Positions 8,010 to 16,198 of a DNA stretch of 64,000 nucleotides are shown piece after piece. Made by a program: the position numbers and the translations under genes. The stretch is from VAZQ01 sp963702695 (GTDB lineage: Bacteria > Pseudomonadota > Alphaproteobacteria > Rhizobiales > Xanthobacteraceae), in contig CAVPDS010000029.1 in NCBI GenBank assembly GCA_963702695.1, forward strand, positions 186,001 through 250,000, in the 5' to 3' direction. How positions within the stretch are numbered: the first letter of the stretch is position 1; each line of letters opens with the position of its first letter. The notes under the pieces were generated by a model. That model ran no database searches and was not told where the DNA came from. It worked only from the letters and a program-made list of their open reading frames with translations.

Positions 8010-8783
8010 TCAGTCAGCCCCGAGCACGCGCCCGTAGCCGGGAGGATAGGGGCGCCAGCAGCCCAGCGCTGCGAGAATGCCGCGCACCGCGCCATTGAGA
8101 TGCGTGATGACCGGCTTGCCGAACTCGTGTTCGAGCCGGTGCGCTGCCGGTTCGACCAGCCACGCGCCACCGCCGATGAAGAGCGCATCAGCTTTCTCAG
8201 AGCCGGCAAACGCTGCACGTCCGAGCTGGTAGGCGAGCTCGGCGCCTTGCCGAAGGTCCGCGCTCTGGAACTGGGCCGGCTCCTGTGAGTTGGCCGCGCC
8301 GGCCATGATCTCGATATCCCAGTGGGCGAAGAATGCCGCAAGCTGGCGGTTGATGCGCTCATTCCACTTGTTGGCTACCACGAGCTTTTTGACTTTGAGG
8401 CTGCGTGCGGCCTCGACCGCGTTGAGCGCCGATGAAAGTATCGGGATACCGGAAAGCTCGTGCAGCCGCTGGAGGAGCCGCCGCACCCCATCGGGACCGA
8501 GCGAGAGCGCGAGCGGGGTGCCGGATTGCAGGATGACATCGGCGCCTCGGGAGACCAGGTGACTAAGCTGTGCATCGATCGCGGCGACCGCGCGATCGAG
8601 GTCCTCCGGCTTGAACGATTGGAGCGCGAGCGAAGCGGAAATCACGATGAAATCAGGCCCCAGCAGGCGATAGAGCCCATGCGGCATCGTGTCGGCGCCG
8701 GCAATCGGCGACAGCACGCCCACCGCGTAGCGTGGGAAGCTGCCAAGATTGCTCGCGTCGACGGGGATTGCCGCTCCGGGCAT
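8010..8783 (-). CDS. Asp/Glu racemase-fold protein lacking catalytic cysteines
   Basis: 257 residues resembling maleate isomerase, arylmalonate decarboxylase and Asp/Glu racemases: YAVGVLSPIAGADTMP at the start, a DVILQSGTPLALS loop at about 98-110, IPILSSALNAVEAARSLKVK in the middle and ADALFIGGGAWLVEP near 198. In the family a cysteine sits in the first loop (typically CTS) and a second in the later loop; here both loops have glycine or serine instead and the only cysteine is near the C-terminus (LGCWRP). The two-cysteine mechanism therefore cannot operate. It is 9 bp downstream of the ornithine-cyclodeaminase-type gene in one operon. It may be a decarboxylase or hydrolase of altered mechanism, or a binding protein. 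Confidence 0.7.
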   Translation of the reverse strand: MPGAAIPVDASNLGSFPRYAVGVLSPIAGADTMPHGLYRLLGPDFIVISASLALQSFKPEDLDRAVAAIDAQLSHLVSRGADVILQSGTPLALSLGPDGVRRLLQRLHELSGIPILSSALNAVEAARSLKVKKLVVANKWNERINRQLAAFFAHWDIEIMAGAANSQEPAQFQSADLRQGAELAYQLGRAAFAGSEKADALFIGGGAWLVEPAAHRLEHEFGKPVITHLNGAVRGILAALGCWRPYPPGYGRVLGAD

Positions 8784-8792
8784 CGAACGCCC

Positions 8793-9875
8793 TCAAGGAT
8801 TGACGTCTTCCGTGAACCAGTCGGTCGGCAGGTCGCGCCCGACGCCCTGCTCGCATGCCCGGCGATAGACCACCGACCCGACTGCCGCGAACTGATAGCC
8901 GAGCCCGACATAATTCAGGAAGCACGAGACCTGTTCCGGCGACGTGCGTCCGGTCGCGCGGCCGAGCACGAGATCGTGCAGGCTCGGCAGTTTGTCCTCC
9001 CCGATCGCCGCGCGCACCGCCTTGCGCAGCTCCTCGGTCGATTCGGCATGGGTGATGCCGCGGCTCGAATCGATCACCGCCGGGCGGCCGCCGCTGTAAT
9101 GCGCGATCAGCACGTCGGCTCTGGCGAACACCTTGTGGTCGAGCTCCGCATGCTGGATCGTGCTGACGTGCATTCCCGGCTCGATCCAGTCGGCGAAGAA
9201 AACCGGTGACCAGCTATTGGTCGCGCACAGTACGACATCGGCGCCGCGCACCGCCTCCTGCGCGGTCGCGCAGGCGACTACGTCGAGGCCGGTTTTCCCG
9301 CGTGTCTCTTGCACGAAGGCCGCGCGCCGCTCGGCATTGGGGCTGTAGCAGCGCACGCGCGCGACCTTGCGCACCTCGGCGATCGCGAGCACCTGCGCGC
9401 CGGCCTGCCAACCGCAACCGAGCAAAGCGATTTCGCTCGCGTCCTCGCGGGCGAGATATTTTGCGGCAAGCCCCGTCGTCGCACCGACCCGCAGGCGCTG
9501 CACGATGCCGTCCGGGAAAATCGCCAGCGGCTCGCCGGTGCGCGTGCTGAAGAGCAGCACCAGGCCGATGAAGCGCCCATTCGGCGCGGCGCCGATCCGC
9601 ACCTTCTTGGCGCGACCGGTGGCGTCCTTCGGCCAGGTGAGGATTTCGGAGGTGAGCCTGATGGCGGCCACCTCGGCGAAGGGCGCGACGCCGTCCATCG
9701 ACTTGAAGGAATAAAGCGCGTCCGCGCTATGTGGCGTGGGCGTGAAGATCTGCGAGACGGTGCGGGTGACGCCGATGCCCTCGCCGAGCTGCACATAAGC
9801 GCGCTCCATCACGTCGAGGCAGTCGCGCATGGTGACGACGCGCTCGACTTCGTCGTTGCTGAGGAGGAGCGTCAT
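8793..9875 (-). CDS. Ornithine cyclodeaminase/mu-crystallin family protein
   Basis: 360 residues. The NAD-binding Rossmann core is at about residues 150-240 (IALLGCGWQAGAQVLAIAEV), preceded by the family's RVGATTGLAAKYLARED and followed by GADVVLCATNSWSPVF. The N-terminal dimerisation and substrate part carries SNDEVERVVTMRDCLDVMERA. Members deaminate ornithine to proline or act as imine reductases or amino acid dehydrogenases; substrate is not readable. Its ATG overlaps the stop of the flavoprotein gene by 4 bp, so the two are translationally coupled, and it continues into the racemase-fold gene. Confidence 0.85.
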   Translation of the reverse strand: MTLLLSNDEVERVVTMRDCLDVMERAYVQLGEGIGVTRTVSQIFTPTPHSADALYSFKSMDGVAPFAEVAAIRLTSEILTWPKDATGRAKKVRIGAAPNGRFIGLVLLFSTRTGEPLAIFPDGIVQRLRVGATTGLAAKYLAREDASEIALLGCGWQAGAQVLAIAEVRKVARVRCYSPNAERRAAFVQETRGKTGLDVVACATAQEAVRGADVVLCATNSWSPVFFADWIEPGMHVSTIQHAELDHKVFARADVLIAHYSGGRPAVIDSSRGITHAESTEELRKAVRAAIGEDKLPSLHDLVLGRATGRTSPEQVSCFLNYVGLGYQFAAVGSVVYRRACEQGVGRDLPTDWFTEDVNP

Positions 9876-11320
9876 GCCGCGCCTGCCTTGGCTATGGTGC
9901 TGATGGTCTCACCGGCGATCAGCCCGAGGCCGACGGCCTTGAGATAGCCGCCGACATAGCCGCCGAGCGGGCCGCCCTCGATGCCGCCGGTGCAGGAGCC
10001 GGCCGCGAACAGGCCCGGCATGGGCGCGCCGTCCCGAGCGATGACGCGCGCCTGCGCATCGATCGCGATGCCGCCCATCGTGTAGGAGATGCCGGCGGCC
10101 AGCGGGATCGCATAGTAGGGCGGTTGCGATACCGACAGCAGATTGACCCGCGTGCCCGAACTGCGCGACTCCCCGAACATCCGCCCGATCGAGCGTGGCG
10201 GATCGAGCTTGGCTCCTTCGCCGGCGAGGATCGCGCGATTGTAGGCGGCGACGGTGTCCTGCAGGATATCGGCCGGCGCGCCGATCTTGGCGGCCAATGC
10301 CGCGAGGTCCGGAGCGTTGATGAGCGTGCCGCCGGCATTCACAAGCTGCGGATTGGGCGGCACCAGCTCGGCGCGGCCCGCGCTCTCCCAGATCGCCTGA
10401 TCGAAGATCGCGGTCGCGGCGAGCGGATCGGCCGAGCGGGCCAGCGCATTGGAGAGCGCGATGCCGCCGAGCCCCTCATCGAGGAAGCGCCTTCCTGTGC
10501 GATCGACCATGATCGCGCCGCCGACCAGCGTATCCATGGTGGGATAGGGCCACAGCCCCGGGTTGGTGAGCGAGTCGCGCGACAGCAGGTGGCCGTAGAA
10601 GGCTTCCGCCTCGGTCAGCCGCGCACCGGCTTCCTCCGCCATCAGCAGCGCATCGCCCTGGCCGCTGCCGGCGGAGCGCTGGGTGAGGGCGCTTGGCTGC
10701 GGCGAGATGAAGCGCTGCACCAGTTGCGGATTGCCCTGGAAGCCGCCGTCGGCGAGGAGCACCGCGCCCGCTGCCACTTCGAGCGTCTCATCGCCCTGCC
10801 GCGCCGTGAGTCCGACGCAAGCCTTGGCGTTCATGCGCAGCGCGACCGCGCGCGTGCCCAGCATCAGCGTGCCGCCGCGGCGCTTCAGGTTGGCGACGAG
10901 CGTCTGCAGCACGACGTCCGGCCCGCGCCCCTTCCAGTCGAGACCGGCACACAGCGTCCGCGGTGGCGCCAGCATCCAGCGGGCCTTGCCATGGATCGGC
11001 ACCTTGATGATGCGCGCGCCCTCCGCCCGCAGCCATTGAATCGATTTTCCCGCCTGGGCCGCGAGTGCGTCGGCGAGATCGGGAGCCGCATAGTTCTCAG
11101 TATCGAGGTCGATGGCTCGGCGCAGAACGGCCGGCTCCAACAGCGGATCGTGGTGGGCGACGTTGAGCACGCCGGTGGCGATGCGCGAATTGCAGAAATA
11201 GCGTTCGTCCTCGCCCTTTTCCAGCACGACCACGCGAAAGCCGCGTTCGGCCGCCCGGTTCGCCGCCGCAAGCCCGGCTACGCCGGCGCCGACGACCGCG
11301 AGATCGGCTGTAATGCTCAT
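9872..11320 (-). CDS. FAD-dependent dehydrogenase, fumarate reductase/tricarballylate dehydrogenase type
   Basis: 482 residues from ATG 11320, which is preceded by GAGAGGAAG; a longer frame to 11485 has no family match. The N-terminal FAD fold (DLAVVGAGVAGLAAANRAAE, residues 5-24, then VVVLEKGEDE) and the C-terminal GLFAAGSCTGGIEGGPLGGY are those of soluble fumarate reductase, tricarballylate dehydrogenase and ketosteroid dehydrogenase flavoproteins. There is no signal peptide, so it is cytoplasmic. It would oxidise or reduce a C-C bond next to a carboxylate. It lies in an operon with two TctC-type binding proteins, whose organic-acid ligand may be its substrate. Confidence 0.8.
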   Translation of the reverse strand: MSITADLAVVGAGVAGLAAANRAAERGFRVVVLEKGEDERYFCNSRIATGVLNVAHHDPLLEPAVLRRAIDLDTENYAAPDLADALAAQAGKSIQWLRAEGARIIKVPIHGKARWMLAPPRTLCAGLDWKGRGPDVVLQTLVANLKRRGGTLMLGTRAVALRMNAKACVGLTARQGDETLEVAAGAVLLADGGFQGNPQLVQRFISPQPSALTQRSAGSGQGDALLMAEEAGARLTEAEAFYGHLLSRDSLTNPGLWPYPTMDTLVGGAIMVDRTGRRFLDEGLGGIALSNALARSADPLAATAIFDQAIWESAGRAELVPPNPQLVNAGGTLINAPDLAALAAKIGAPADILQDTVAAYNRAILAGEGAKLDPPRSIGRMFGESRSSGTRVNLLSVSQPPYYAIPLAAGISYTMGGIAIDAQARVIARDGAPMPGLFAAGSCTGGIEGGPLGGYVGGYLKAVGLGLIAGETISTIAKAGAA

Positions 11321-11382
11321 TCCCCCCACGCCGCTTCCTCTCCCGTCGTTGCCGGCCTGATCCCGGCCAGCCAATACCCAAC

Positions 11383-11604
11383 TTACTTCGGCAGCAGCAT
11401 GTCCATGACGAGCTTCACCAACTCGACATAGCTCAGCACCAAGCCATAGCAGATCACGCCCGCGCCGACACCGAGCAAGGCCCACGCCACGCTCGCGCCG
11501 GTCGCCGTCGCCCAGATGCCGGCGACCGCGATCACCAGCGCGAGGACAATCGCGATGGGCTGCCCGAAACGCACAATGAAATGCAGCATCGGATATTCGT
11601 TCAT
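11383..11604 (-). CDS. Small membrane protein with two helices
   Basis: 73 residues: hydrophobic segments at about 15-35 (IAIVLALVIAVAGIWA) and 40-60 (AWALLGVGAGVICYGLVLSY), ending VKLVMDMLLPK. It is too short for TctB (about 150 residues, four helices). It sits between the tandem TctC-type genes and the flavoprotein gene on the same strand, with short gaps (37 and 62 bp), so it belongs to that operon. A role with the transporter is possible but is inferred only from position. Confidence 0.6.
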   Translation of the reverse strand: MNEYPMLHFIVRFGQPIAIVLALVIAVAGIWATATGASVAWALLGVGAGVICYGLVLSYVELVKLVMDMLLPK

Positions 11605-11641
11605 CGCCGGACCTTGCTGGCTGGACGATGCGCGTGGCTGT

Positions 11642-12661
11642 TCACGGCTTGCTGATCTCCGTGATCTTGGCCTTCACGGCCGGCGAAATGTCGAGGGCCT
11701 CCGCCACGATCTTCTGCATCTCCTCGCCGGATCTGGGAGCGAGCGGGAGCCTGAGCTGCTTGGCCTCCGCTCGGAAATCCGGGTCGACCATCATCTTTTG
11801 AAATGCCGACCGCAGCAAGCCAAGCCGCGCCGAGGGCACATGGGGCGTTGTGAACAATGAGCGGCCGATCTCGTCGTTGTCGACGAGGTGGTGAAAAATC
11901 TGCCGCGTATCCGGATCGTTAGTGAGTTCGAGGAGCGCCGGCACGTCGGGCAGGTCGGCGTCTCGGGTGGGCGCGAACTGCACCAGAATGTTGAGTTTCT
12001 TCTCTTTGATGTAGGACGAGAACAATTGCGACAGCCCGATATAGGTCGAAGCGCCGCCGTCGATCTCGCCGCGCTCGGACGCCAGCACGAAGTCGCGCGC
12101 CGACGGATAGCCGGAGATCAGCTTGATATGCGTGCCGAGGAAACGGTTCATCGCCTTTATTCGATAGGCCGGGACATCATTGACCGAGGTGATGCCGAAC
12201 GTGCTCGGCTTGGTGTAGAGATCGCGCAGCGTCTTGATCGGCGATGCATGCCACATGAACAGCACGGAGGTCGTGTCGAGCAGGCGGCCGACCGCGAGAA
12301 AATTGCGTGCGTCATATTTGATCTGAGGATTGTCGAAGAGCTGCTCGTGGGCGAAGGATGAGATGATGATCGCGAGCGCGGTGCCGTCCTGCGGGGCGAC
12401 GTTATAGAGATAGTTGGAAGCAATCACGCCGCCGGCGCCGGGCATATTGCGCGCGATGATGTTGGGATTGCCGGGGATGTGTTTTCCCAAATGGCGGGAG
12501 ATGATGCGCGCATAGGCGTCATAGGCGCCACCCGGCCCGATCGGAATGACGACCGTGATGGTCTTGCCGCGATAGAAGTCCTCCTCCTGAGCGAGAGCCG
12601 GGGCGAGCGCGCAGAGCGCCAGCACGAAAGCAGCCAGCATCGCGGCAGCCGATCGCGTCAC
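11642..12661 (-). CDS. TctC/Bug-family solute-binding protein, tandem copy 2
   Basis: 339 residues, GTG start at 12661 overlapping the stop of the upstream copy by 4 bp (GTGA). Signal peptide to about residue 24 (APALA), then DFYRGKTITVVIPIGPGGAY and GNPNIIARNMPGAGGVIASN. It is very similar to the adjacent product (12658-13674) along its whole length, so the pair arose by tandem duplication; differences such as KHIPGNP versus KGLPGNP are spread throughout. Periplasmic binding of a carboxylate-like ligand is expected. Confidence 0.9.
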   Translation of the reverse strand: MTRSAAAMLAAFVLALCALAPALAQEEDFYRGKTITVVIPIGPGGAYDAYARIISRHLGKHIPGNPNIIARNMPGAGGVIASNYLYNVAPQDGTALAIIISSFAHEQLFDNPQIKYDARNFLAVGRLLDTTSVLFMWHASPIKTLRDLYTKPSTFGITSVNDVPAYRIKAMNRFLGTHIKLISGYPSARDFVLASERGEIDGGASTYIGLSQLFSSYIKEKKLNILVQFAPTRDADLPDVPALLELTNDPDTRQIFHHLVDNDEIGRSLFTTPHVPSARLGLLRSAFQKMMVDPDFRAEAKQLRLPLAPRSGEEMQKIVAEALDISPAVKAKITEISKP

Positions 12662-13674
12662 TTGCTCAGCTCCCGCACCTTCGCGAGCGCCGCGGGAGAG
12701 AGTTCGAACTGGCCGGCGACGATCTTCTGCATCTCTTCGCCGCTCTTCGTGGCCAGCGGCAGCTTGAGCTGCTCCGCCTCCGCCCGAAATTCCGGATCGG
12801 CGATCATCCTCTGGAAAGCGGCGCGCAACATCGCAAGCCGCGCCGGCGGCACGTTGGGCGTGGTGAACAACGAGCGCCCGATCTCGTCGTTGGCGACGAG
12901 CTGGCTGAAGATCTGCCGCGCTTCCGGGTCTTTGGTCAGTTCGAGCACGGTCGGCACGTTCGGCATCTCGGCGTCGCGCTCGGTCGCAAACTGGATGAGG
13001 ATGTTTAGTTTCTTCTCCTTGATATAGGAGGAGAAGAGCTGCGACAGCCCGATATAGGTGCTGGTGCCGCCGTCGGTCTCGCCTCGCTCGGTCGCGAGCA
13101 CATAATCGCGCGCGGACGGATAACCGGGAATGGCCTTGAACTGCGTATTGAGCAGGCGGTTCATGGCGCGCAGCCGATAAGCCGGCACTTCGTTCACCGA
13201 CGAGATCGCGATCGTACTCGGCCGCGTCAGCATGTCGTCGAGCGTCTTGATCGTCGAGGCGTGCCAGAAGAACAGCACCGAGGTGGTGTCGAGCAGGCGG
13301 CCGATCGCGCCGAACTTGCGCGCATCGTATCTGATTTGCGGGTTCTCGAAGAGTTGCTCGTTGGCGAACGACGAGGTGATGATCGCGAGCGAGGTGCCGT
13401 CCTGCGGCGCAATGTTGTAGAGGTAGTTCGAGGCGATCACGCCGCCGCCGCCCGGCATGTTGCGCGCGATGATGAGCGGATTGCCCGGCAGCCCTTTGCC
13501 GAGATGGCGGGAGATCAACCGCGCGTAGGCGTCATAAGCCCCGCCGGGCCCGATCGGGATGATGATGGTGATCGTCTTGCCGCGATAGAAATCATCCTCC
13601 TGCGCCCGTGAGGTGACGCACAGGGCCGCAAGCATCAGCGCGCAGGTTGCGGCAAGGATCAGGCGTTTCATCAT
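12658..13674 (-). CDS. TctC/Bug-family solute-binding protein, tandem copy 1
   Basis: 338 residues from ATG 13674 (MMKRLILAATCALMLAALCV), which places a normal signal peptide first; a longer frame to 13737 would add 21 residues before it and is unlikely. The mature part starts near QEDDFYRGKTITIIIPIGPG and has the usual TctC features. It is the first gene of the leftward operon that continues with the second copy, the small membrane protein, the flavoprotein, the ornithine-cyclodeaminase homologue and the racemase-fold protein. Confidence 0.9.
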   Translation of the reverse strand: MMKRLILAATCALMLAALCVTSRAQEDDFYRGKTITIIIPIGPGGAYDAYARLISRHLGKGLPGNPLIIARNMPGGGGVIASNYLYNIAPQDGTSLAIITSSFANEQLFENPQIRYDARKFGAIGRLLDTTSVLFFWHASTIKTLDDMLTRPSTIAISSVNEVPAYRLRAMNRLLNTQFKAIPGYPSARDYVLATERGETDGGTSTYIGLSQLFSSYIKEKKLNILIQFATERDAEMPNVPTVLELTKDPEARQIFSQLVANDEIGRSLFTTPNVPPARLAMLRAAFQRMIADPEFRAEAEQLKLPLATKSGEEMQKIVAGQFELSPAALAKVRELSK

Positions 13675-13780
13675 CGTGTGGGCTTCAAAGCGGACCGACG
13701 GCGCGCGCAGGCTAGAACAAGCCTCCGCGCCCGGCAATCGTTCGGCCTTCTCGGTAGTGCCTCAGTTTGAATTTCGGCGG

Positions 13781-14002
13781 CTACTTTGCAGGGGCTGCGC
13801 GAGAGCAACAATTGTCTCGCGCCTGAATCGGGGGGCACGGCACCGTTCCGTAGGAACAGAACACGCAGCAATCGCCCTCCAAGGGCTTGAGCCGTTGCCC
13901 GCAGCCCTTGCAGTCATAAAAGAACTGGCAGGCATCGGTCGGCATTGTCTCGGTGGCCCGATGGCCGCACTTGGGGCAGGTGATGATGGAGTTCGTAATC
14001 AT
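13781..14002 (-). CDS. GDCCVxC-domain protein (cysteine form)
   Basis: 73 residues from ATG 14002. It carries a zinc-ribbon-like CPKCGHR at the start, then ETMPTDACQFFYDCKGCGQR and the diagnostic GDCCVFCSYGTVPCPPIQ. This is the small GDCCVxC family, some members of which contain selenocysteine; all positions here are cysteine codons (no in-frame TGA). With about a dozen cysteines in 73 residues it probably binds metal or is redox active. Members are often found with heavy-metal resistance genes, but none is next to it here. A longer frame to 14050 is possible but adds nothing recognisable. Confidence 0.8.
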   Translation of the reverse strand: MITNSIITCPKCGHRATETMPTDACQFFYDCKGCGQRLKPLEGDCCVFCSYGTVPCPPIQARDNCCSRAAPAK

Positions 14003-14204
14003 ACCCCTAGGGTAGCACAGGGCCGCCCAGTCAATCGGGACAAAATTCAAATTGAGACACTACCGCCTTCTCCCTCCGGTGGTCGGCGGGCGGTGGCCGG
14101 CCGTGCAAACCCCACGGGTTGGAGGGCGGCGAGGAGTTTGATATGGGCAAGGCCCGTGCGGCTGCGGCGTCGCGGCCGCGGCTGGTCGGGCAGGAGTTCT
14201 GGCG

Positions 14205-14837
14205 GTGGAGTTCGATAATTCGTTTGAGGTTCCGCTTCCGCCCGCCGAGGCCTGGGCGGTGCTGACCGATATCAAGCGGATCGCGCCTTGCATGCCGGGC
14301 GCCGAACTCACCGACGTGGTCGACGACAAGACCTACAAGGGAAAGATCTCGGTACGCCTCGGCCCGGTGGCCTTGATTTTTGCGGGCACGGTGAAGTTCG
14401 AGGAGATGGACGCCGCCAGCCGCAGCGCCCGGGTGAAGGCGCAAGGCAGCGATGCCAAGGGCCGCGGTGCTGCGAACGCCGCCGCATCGTTCCGGATCGA
14501 TCCCGCCGGCAGCGGCTCGAAAGTGCTGGTGCACACCGACCTCGCGCTCTCCGGCTCGGTCGCTCAATACGGCCGCGGCGTTGGCATGATCCAGGCGACG
14601 GCCGCGCAGATCATGACGCAGTTCGCGAACAACCTGAAGGCGCAGGTCGCCAGCAGCGCATCGGCTGTTCCGCCGGCCGCTGCGGCGCGGCCATCCGAGT
14701 CCGCATCATCGCCAAATGGATCGGCCAGCGAGAACTCCCCGCCACCGTCGGCGAAGCCGATTTCCGGCTTCGCGCTGATGGCCAAGGTGCTCTGGACTTC
14801 GATTGTGCGGTTGTTTGGCGGCTCGCGGTCCGGGTAG
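14205..14837 (+). CDS. CoxG-like SRPBCC-domain protein
   Basis: 210 residues with a GTG start at 14205 preceded by CAGGAG at eight bases. Residues 1-145 are a CoxG-type START/SRPBCC domain (FEVPLPPAEAWAVLTDIKRI, CMPGAEL, DKTYKGKISVRLGPV, FAGTVKFEE). An Ala/Pro/Ser-rich linker follows, and a hydrophobic C-terminal segment (FALMAKVLWTSIVRLF) anchors it to the membrane. CoxG recruits molybdenum hydroxylases to the membrane in CO oxidisers; relatives accompany other xanthine-dehydrogenase-type enzymes. The only such enzyme here is at 44.6-46.9 kb, so partnership is speculative. It is divergent from the GDCCVxC gene. Confidence 0.8.
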   Translation: MEFDNSFEVPLPPAEAWAVLTDIKRIAPCMPGAELTDVVDDKTYKGKISVRLGPVALIFAGTVKFEEMDAASRSARVKAQGSDAKGRGAANAAASFRIDPAGSGSKVLVHTDLALSGSVAQYGRGVGMIQATAAQIMTQFANNLKAQVASSASAVPPAAAARPSESASSPNGSASENSPPPSAKPISGFALMAKVLWTSIVRLFGGSRSG

Positions 14838-14841
14838 GCCG

Positions 14842-15459
14842 TTACGCCGCCTGCCGCGCCTTCTCGATGTACTTTCGCACCGTCTCAGCCGTGAGCACCA
14901 CACTCGGATCGTATTCCGGCGCGTCCTCAAGCTGTTCGAGGTCGTTCAATCCCGAGTTCTTGTAGATGCGGTTGATGCAGGAGATGAGACGCGCCGGGTG
15001 CTTCGGGTCGGCGTTGAAGTGCTGGTGGATGGTGCAGGGCGGAACGTAGATCACGTCGCCCGCTTCCCACTCGAAGCGCTTGATGTCCTTCTGCGGCACC
15101 CACTTGTAGGTATCGGTGATCTCGACGTCGCAGTCCTGGTGCAGGTCGTAGCCCTTGCCCTCGACCACGTACAGGCATTCCTCGGCGAGATGGCGATGTT
15201 TGCCGGAGCGGCTCCCGGGCGGGATGATCTGCATGTAGGCGTCGACCGTCTCCATGCGGGTGTTCATCTGCGCGTTGAGGAGATGCTTGAGGATGCCCTG
15301 GCGCGACATTTCCCAGAGCATTTCGTCAGAATGAACGATCTTCTTGCGCTTCGCGTTGCGCGTCGGCATCGCGGTCGCCTCTTCGAGCAGGCTTTGATAG
15401 AGCTTGCCGTGCTCGGAGCCGATGAGCCACGCCTTCGATTCATCCCACGCCATCGTCAA
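14842..15459 (-). CDS. Cupin protein, type B copy 2
   Basis: 205 residues. The metal-site motifs are GKHRHLAEECLYVVEGKGYD and FEWEAGDVIYVPPCTIHQHF. It is the paralogue of the product at 6649-7206 and shares with it a helical N-terminal part (ILKHLLNAQMNTRME) and the IPPGSRSGKHRH approach. It ends 4 bp from the convergent CoxG-like gene and follows the type A cupin gene (15605) by 145 bp filled with a REP-like element. Reaction unknown. Confidence 0.75.
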   Translation of the reverse strand: MTMAWDESKAWLIGSEHGKLYQSLLEEATAMPTRNAKRKKIVHSDEMLWEMSRQGILKHLLNAQMNTRMETVDAYMQIIPPGSRSGKHRHLAEECLYVVEGKGYDLHQDCDVEITDTYKWVPQKDIKRFEWEAGDVIYVPPCTIHQHFNADPKHPARLISCINRIYKNSGLNDLEQLEDAPEYDPSVVLTAETVRKYIEKARQAA

Positions 15460-15484
15460 CCCTCTCCGCGATCTATTGTCTCTT

Positions 15485-15599
15485 GTCGTCCCTGCGAAAG
15501 CGGGGACCCGTAGCCACCGAACTTGATCTATTTTCGCCCGCCGCGCCCCATTGCTGTGTCACGGGCGTATGGGTCCCCGCGCTTTCGCGGGGACGACCC
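15485..15599. repeat. REP-like inverted repeat pair
   Basis: GTCCCTGCGAAAGCGGGGAC at about 15488-15507 and GTCCCCGCGCTTTCGCGGGG near 15574-15593 are opposite copies of one core and could fold into a long hairpin. The element fills the gap between two cupin genes and matches those near 0.7 and 4.2 kb. Confidence 0.65.
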
Positions 15600-15604
15600 A
15601 GCCA

Positions 15605-16171
15605 TTACTCCGCCGGTTCCTCCGCTGGATGGTTGAAATCCTCTTCCTCCTGGCGTGGAACGAAATTGCCCTGCGTCGGTGACGGCGTCTTCGGCCGCTT
15701 CTCGACCGTGTGCTGGAACAGCATGTTCATGAACAGGTACATCGGCTTGGTCTTGATGACCAAGGCCCGCGCCGGTTCCTTCGGGCTGGCGTTGAAGTGC
15801 TGATGGACGCAATTGTTGTGCACGATCGCGACATCGCCGGCCTTCCAGTCATAGCGGATCCCGTCGTGGATCTCGTAACCGGCGCCGTCGAGAATGTAGA
15901 ACGCGGCCTCGTTGACGTGGCCGTGCTTCTGGGTGGTGCCGCCGGGGGCATATTCTTCGAGGTGGATGTGCAGCGTCTGGGTGCGGCCGTCCTCCGGCTC
16001 GACATAGTGCCGGCTGAAATGCTGCGGGCCGCCGTCGAGCTTGAGTTCCTTGCCCTTGATCACGCGCGGCATCGCGCGCAGTCGGCCCAACTCGTCCTTG
16101 AGGCTGTAGGCGCCGGAGAGTTCGCGGACGAAGATGCGTTGCTTGTCCGGATCGTGCTGCTTCTCACCCAT
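15605..16171 (-). CDS. Cupin protein, type A copy 2
   Basis: 188 residues, paralogue of the product at 5469-6068. Motifs: TQKHGHVNEAAFYILDGAGY (His pair), IRYDWKAGDVAIVHNNCVHQ (late His pair) and the shared tail PMYLFMNMLFQ. The start HDPDKQRIFVREL aligns with TKHRIFVRAL of copy 1. It lies 27 bp downstream of the family-1 binding-protein gene, likely in the same transcript, matching the neighbourhood of copy 1 in mirror image. Confidence 0.75.
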   Translation of the reverse strand: MGEKQHDPDKQRIFVRELSGAYSLKDELGRLRAMPRVIKGKELKLDGGPQHFSRHYVEPEDGRTQTLHIHLEEYAPGGTTQKHGHVNEAAFYILDGAGYEIHDGIRYDWKAGDVAIVHNNCVHQHFNASPKEPARALVIKTKPMYLFMNMLFQHTVEKRPKTPSPTQGNFVPRQEEEDFNHPAEEPAE

Positions 16172-16198
16172 CGGATGTCTCCCTCTCGAGCCGTTCGC

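Noticed and set aside
11383..11604. Small membrane protein as TctB
   Set aside because: Two helices in 73 residues are too few for TctB, which has about four helices in 150 residues; only its position supports a transport role.
14205..14837. CO dehydrogenase system with the hydroxylase at 44.6 kb
   Set aside because: CoxG relatives serve many molybdenum hydroxylases, the two genes are 30 kb apart, and the large subunit has YRSAGRPE in place of the cysteine loop of true CoxL.
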